Part shown: positions 43,226 through 48,190 of the stretch, one piece after another | Position numbering within the stretch: the first letter of the stretch is position 1 | Layout of the letters: each line of letters starts with the position of its first letter | Assembly: GCF_029633865.1 (NCBI RefSeq) | Contig: NC_079216.1 | Location: forward strand, 64,215,107 to 64,279,106 | Length of the DNA stretch: 64,000 nt | Direction of reading: 5' to 3' | From: Lampris incognitus | Lineage: Eukaryota > Chordata > Actinopteri > Lampriformes > Lampridae | Translations under genes and position numbers: made by a program | The notes under the pieces: generated by a model | The model's database searches: none | The model's input: the letters and a program-made list of their open reading frames with translations, nothing else | Told to the model about the DNA's origin: nothing

Positions 43226-44793
43226 CCTCTCCCGCTCTCCCCCCTCCATGTCAGAGTGCAACATGACCATCTGTGACAGTGAGGCTCCACCGTGTGATAA
43301 CGGTAACCGGCTGGTGGTTGGGTACAGTGCTCTGTCCTGCTGCCCCGAGTACAGATGTGGTGAATAATTCTGTATTTTCTCCTCCTTGCAGTACACTTAA
43401 GTCATTTCGGTTTTTGGTCATCTGGTGATCCGTCCATTTGTGCTCACTAAGTTCTGTATTTCGGTCAAACCCTTCTCAGAGTGCGACCCCATGGCGTGTC
43501 CCCCTGTATCTGTCCCAGACTGCAGAGAAGATCAGTTCCTAGTAGAGGTCAGGGAGGATAAATCCTGCTGCTACTCCTACCTGTGTGGTATGTTTGTTAT
43601 CTCGTCGTCTTACAAAAAGGGGGGATTTTGGGTTGACGTCAGCACATCTGTCATGGCCCTTTCTGACTTGTCCCTCAATTACAGAGGCAAAACCACTAAG
43701 TCTGATTTTTGTGGGTCCTGTCTGTGCAGTGTGCGAGTCCTGTATTGAGCCTGTCCCAACCTGCTCACGTGGAGAAATCCTGGCTGTGGACATAAACACC
43801 ACCAACAGCTGCTGTCCACAGTACCATTGTGGTAGATAAAACAGGTTTTTTTTGTGTGGGTGTGTATATGTGTGTGAGAGCGAGAAAGAGTAAAACTGTG
43901 TGTAACTGCGTGACTATATGACCCTGTTTACACTTGGTTTTAAAATGTGTTTTGGGCGATCGGCTCACAAGTGGACAGTTTGACACGTCGCCGTTTACAC
44001 CTGTGTCTATCATGCGGCCCCAAATGCGTCCTGCTGACCACTTGTGATCAGATTTCGTTACTCCGAAGAAGAAGAATTCCTGTTATGTCCTTGTCAGGGA
44101 CGCATCAGGATGCATTAGCGTTTACACTACAAAAGATATGTGGTCAAGTGCGTCCCAGACCACCTCGGCAAGTGGTTTGAGTAACTGGTTCACAAAACGT
44201 TTTGGTAGTCGTTCACACTTGTATTTAGTGCCGTCCCCTTGTGATCTGATCGCAAAAAAACGCATTTTAAAGACAAGTGTAAACGGGGTCTGTGTGTCTT
44301 TCTGTTCCCTCATTCCTTGATACAGTCTATGATCAAGTCCATTACATGGTCTTTTCATTTGCAGTGTGCGATGTCAGCCTTTGTCCTGATTCGTCCATGA
44401 GCTGTGCACCTGGTCTCTCGCTGGTTCAGGCCACTGTTCCTGGACATTGCTGCCCACAGCACCGTTGTGGTACACACATGCAGCCACACACACACAAAAC
44501 ACACAATTTCAACTCTCAGTTGGTAATGTGCACATAAACTTTTTATTGCGTCTCTTCCCGCCTTCCTCTTTATCTGTCTCAGAATGCCAGTGTGAGGGCA
44601 GCACTCTGCCTGTCTGTCACGTGGTAAGTCAGGAAATGAAAGCTGCTTCTGGCGTCACTCTGTAAGCCTTTTTGTGGGTGAGAGAGAAGTAAGCTCAGTT
44701 AACAACTCTTTATTATCAGGGGGAGGCGCTAGTGGATGTCCCAGACAGCAGCACCAGTTGTGGTTGCCCTCGGCATACCTGCCGTAAGTGCAT

Positions 44794-44859
<66 letters not shown>

Positions 44860-45427
44860 TGGCTGGCCTATGAGGATTGCTGTCTTAAGGAGCTGCAGAT
44901 ATGTGTGGTCTTTTACCTGGTTTCTAGGGATCTATTTGTGTTGTGTATCTGTATGTGTGTGTAGAGAAGACAGAGGTGTGTGTCTTCCAAGGGGTCACAG
45001 TGCTGAGCCCAGGCCAGTCCCTAGTTCAGTACTTGGAGGGTGAGCTGTGTTACAATGTCCACTGCCTGCAGCACAGAGACCCTCTCACCGGTTTCTATGC
45101 CATGGACATCTCTGCCATCAACTGCTCCCAGAAGTGCGGGCCGGTACGTACGTACCATAAGGTGGCGCAACAGAGACTTGGCATTGCCTGTGTCACACTT
45201 CAACTGCCCAAAATATTTTACTTACACCCTTTCTCCTTCTCCCCACTGCATCGCTGTAGCACCAGATGTATGTGGCGTCCTCTGACCCTCAGGTGTGCTG
45301 TGGTTCCTGCAAAAACGTCTCCTGTACTTTCACCAGTGACAACGGGACCACAGAGCTCTTCACCGTAAAATGGAAAACATCTAAATTCACATGAATTCCA
45401 CATTTTTTTTTTCAGATGGGTGTCAAA

Positions 45428-45493
<66 letters not shown>

Positions 45494-47576
45494 GCGGGGA
45501 GTTCCTGGGTGGATAACTGTACACGTTATGACTGTGTGGAGACCGCTGTGGGAGCAGTGGTCTTGGCCTCTGGCGTGATCTGTCCACCATTCAATGACAC
45601 AGAATGTATTCAGGTCCGCAGCTCCACTTATGTATCCAACAGTACGGTTGAAGTCTCCTTGTTTGCATTAACAAACTCGCTAAGTCGACCGTTGCGCTGG
45701 GCCGTCCGGGGTGGCGTGGCGGTCCATTCCGTTGCCTACCAATACGGGGATCTCCGGTTCGAATCCCCGTGTTGCCTCCGGCTTGGTCGGGCGTCCCTTC
45801 AGACACAATTGGCCGTGTCTGCGGGTGGGAAGCCGGATCGCTGCACTAGCGCCTCCTCTGGTCGGTCGGGGCACCTGTTTGGAGAGGAGGGGGAACTGGG
45901 GGGGAATAGCGTGATCCTCCCATGCGCTACGTCCCCCTGGTGAAACTCCTCACTGTCAGGTGAAAAGAAGCGGCTGGCGACTCCACATGTATTGGAGGAG
46001 GCATGTGGTAGTCTGCAGCCCTCCCCGGATCGGCAGACGGGGTGGAGCAGCGACCGGGACGGCTCGGAAGGGTGGGGTAATTGGTGAGAATTGGGGAGAA
46101 AAAGGGGGGAAACTCCAAAACAAAACAAAAAAAAAAAAGTTGACCGTTGTGCTAAGAGTATGCTTTTCTGTGTGTGAAGGAGCCAATGGGGCAGCGTCCG
46201 AGTGACGTCACAGCATCGCTGTCGCTATGGACGCGTCACAGGAAGTCAGACATGCATATATCCCATAATATTAAATTACGCAAAAAATGAAGAAAATTAC
46301 AACAAACTGCTTACTTCTAATGTAGTCTAGTGCATCCGATGGCTGACCTCCGTTTGCTGCGAAGCTTCCACTTCCGCTCCCGCTCGGGAAGGGCTAAAAA
46401 TAGCTCATGGATGCTGCCCCATTGAATTCGCTTGGCTATTGAACTGGCAGTTGGGAGATGTTGCCCGTTAAACTGCGTCCTTTAATCCTGTGTGCTGTTT
46501 GTCCCAGAACGGAGGCGTGGTTCAGAGCTACGTGGACGGCTGCTGCAGGACATGTGAGTCCCCATAAGGTTTAGCCGCTTCCCATTAACGCTTCCAGCTG
46601 TCAATCAGAGGGGTGAGCGCCTTGTTGCCTGGCAGTGGATGGGCTTGTTGGCTGAGTGGTTGGGGGTGTGGCCTGATGTAGAGGGTGGAGTCAAAGCCTT
46701 TTGTTGGCCTAATCTCTGCGTTTCCCAAAATGCCTTGCTTCACAGTTTATCCCTGGATCTTCCGCTGACATGCTGGAGAACTCGGACGCGAGTTGCACTT
46801 GGTGGGATATTGTAATGAAATCATTTTTAAAAATGGATGTAAAATGGTTGTATTCAGCGTTTAACCGTTTGATATCAAACCTGTAAGGACTCTATCCAGG
46901 TGATGGTCTGCAGACTGTTCTTCAGATGTCTACCATAGGAAAAGATATTTTTGGGTAAAGACATTCCCAGATAAGGTCTAATATACACTTTCACTGCATT
47001 AATGAACATGGAAAACGGATATGTTCTTTCTCTCTGGATTTAGCATTGCAGCCTCGCCCGCTTGCGTGCTTTTGCGGTGACCTTGCAAGTTTGGCCAATC
47101 GGGGCGCTCCATGGTGAGCATTTAACCCAACGAGGAGGTGAACTGGTTCAGGGTATAGGGGGTTTTGCCCTGCTGAGCTGCTTTTCAGTAGTACATGAGA
47201 TGACTGTAAAGTGTTCTCTGACTGCCTGGAGTGACCTCTTGGGGGAAAGAAGCGTGATCCCTGTGCATGCCGGCTGCGCTGATTCTGTCCTTTTGTGTGC
47301 CTGTAAAGAGAAAAACCAGTGTGTTATAAGTCAACCGTAACCTTGTGTGTGTTTTCCCGACGTTCCTTTTAACCGGACGGCTGCGTTGCTGACGATGCTC
47401 CCAGGTTCTGGAGTGGGTGTTTTACCGTTTACCATAAATCCCGTAACCCCCACTGGTAGTACTAACTGTGACACAGGTACCACCACCTCCCACCTCTCCC
47501 ATTCACCATGACTTACACTCTTTCATCACATCCATCCAGCATTCATTGACTTAGTCACTGTTTTCACTGTTTACAC

Positions 47577-47614
<38 letters not shown>

Positions 47615-48146
47615 TGTGTTTGTGTGTGTATTTGTGTGTATATGTGTCTTTCCATCTGTCTTCATTCCTGCTTATCCATTGTTTTCACCCGTGAACCCAA
47701 TAAAACCATTCTGGGCAACATTTAACTTCACATAATTCTCCACTACATAGTGTGTTTGCATCTGCCAATATTGGATGTTAAATCAAGACGAGAGGCTCAA
47801 CCAGACGATGTCGTTTAATCAAATTGTGAGGCAGACGCACTACAGCGGCACAGTGGTCCCTTTAGAAGATTCCGGCCAACTGGGTCGAGACACCCTCTTA
47901 CTGCCCTCAAACATTCCCGTCCCGCAAGGCATCTCTTTGTCCCGCTTTGATTGGTTAAAAAAAGCAAGGTCAACTTTAGGTCAGCAGCCAATAGGAGAGC
48001 CAGGTCTCTGCCATGAGAACTGCGCCCCCCGTCACCCAGCTGTCAATCAAAGAGAGCCCCTACTGCTGCGCAACAAAGAGCCTTGCTCAATAGGCCTTTC
48101 AGTGTGTGTGAATGACAGGTCTCTGTGGCAAACGATCAAAGTAAGT

Positions 48147-48190
<44 letters not shown>

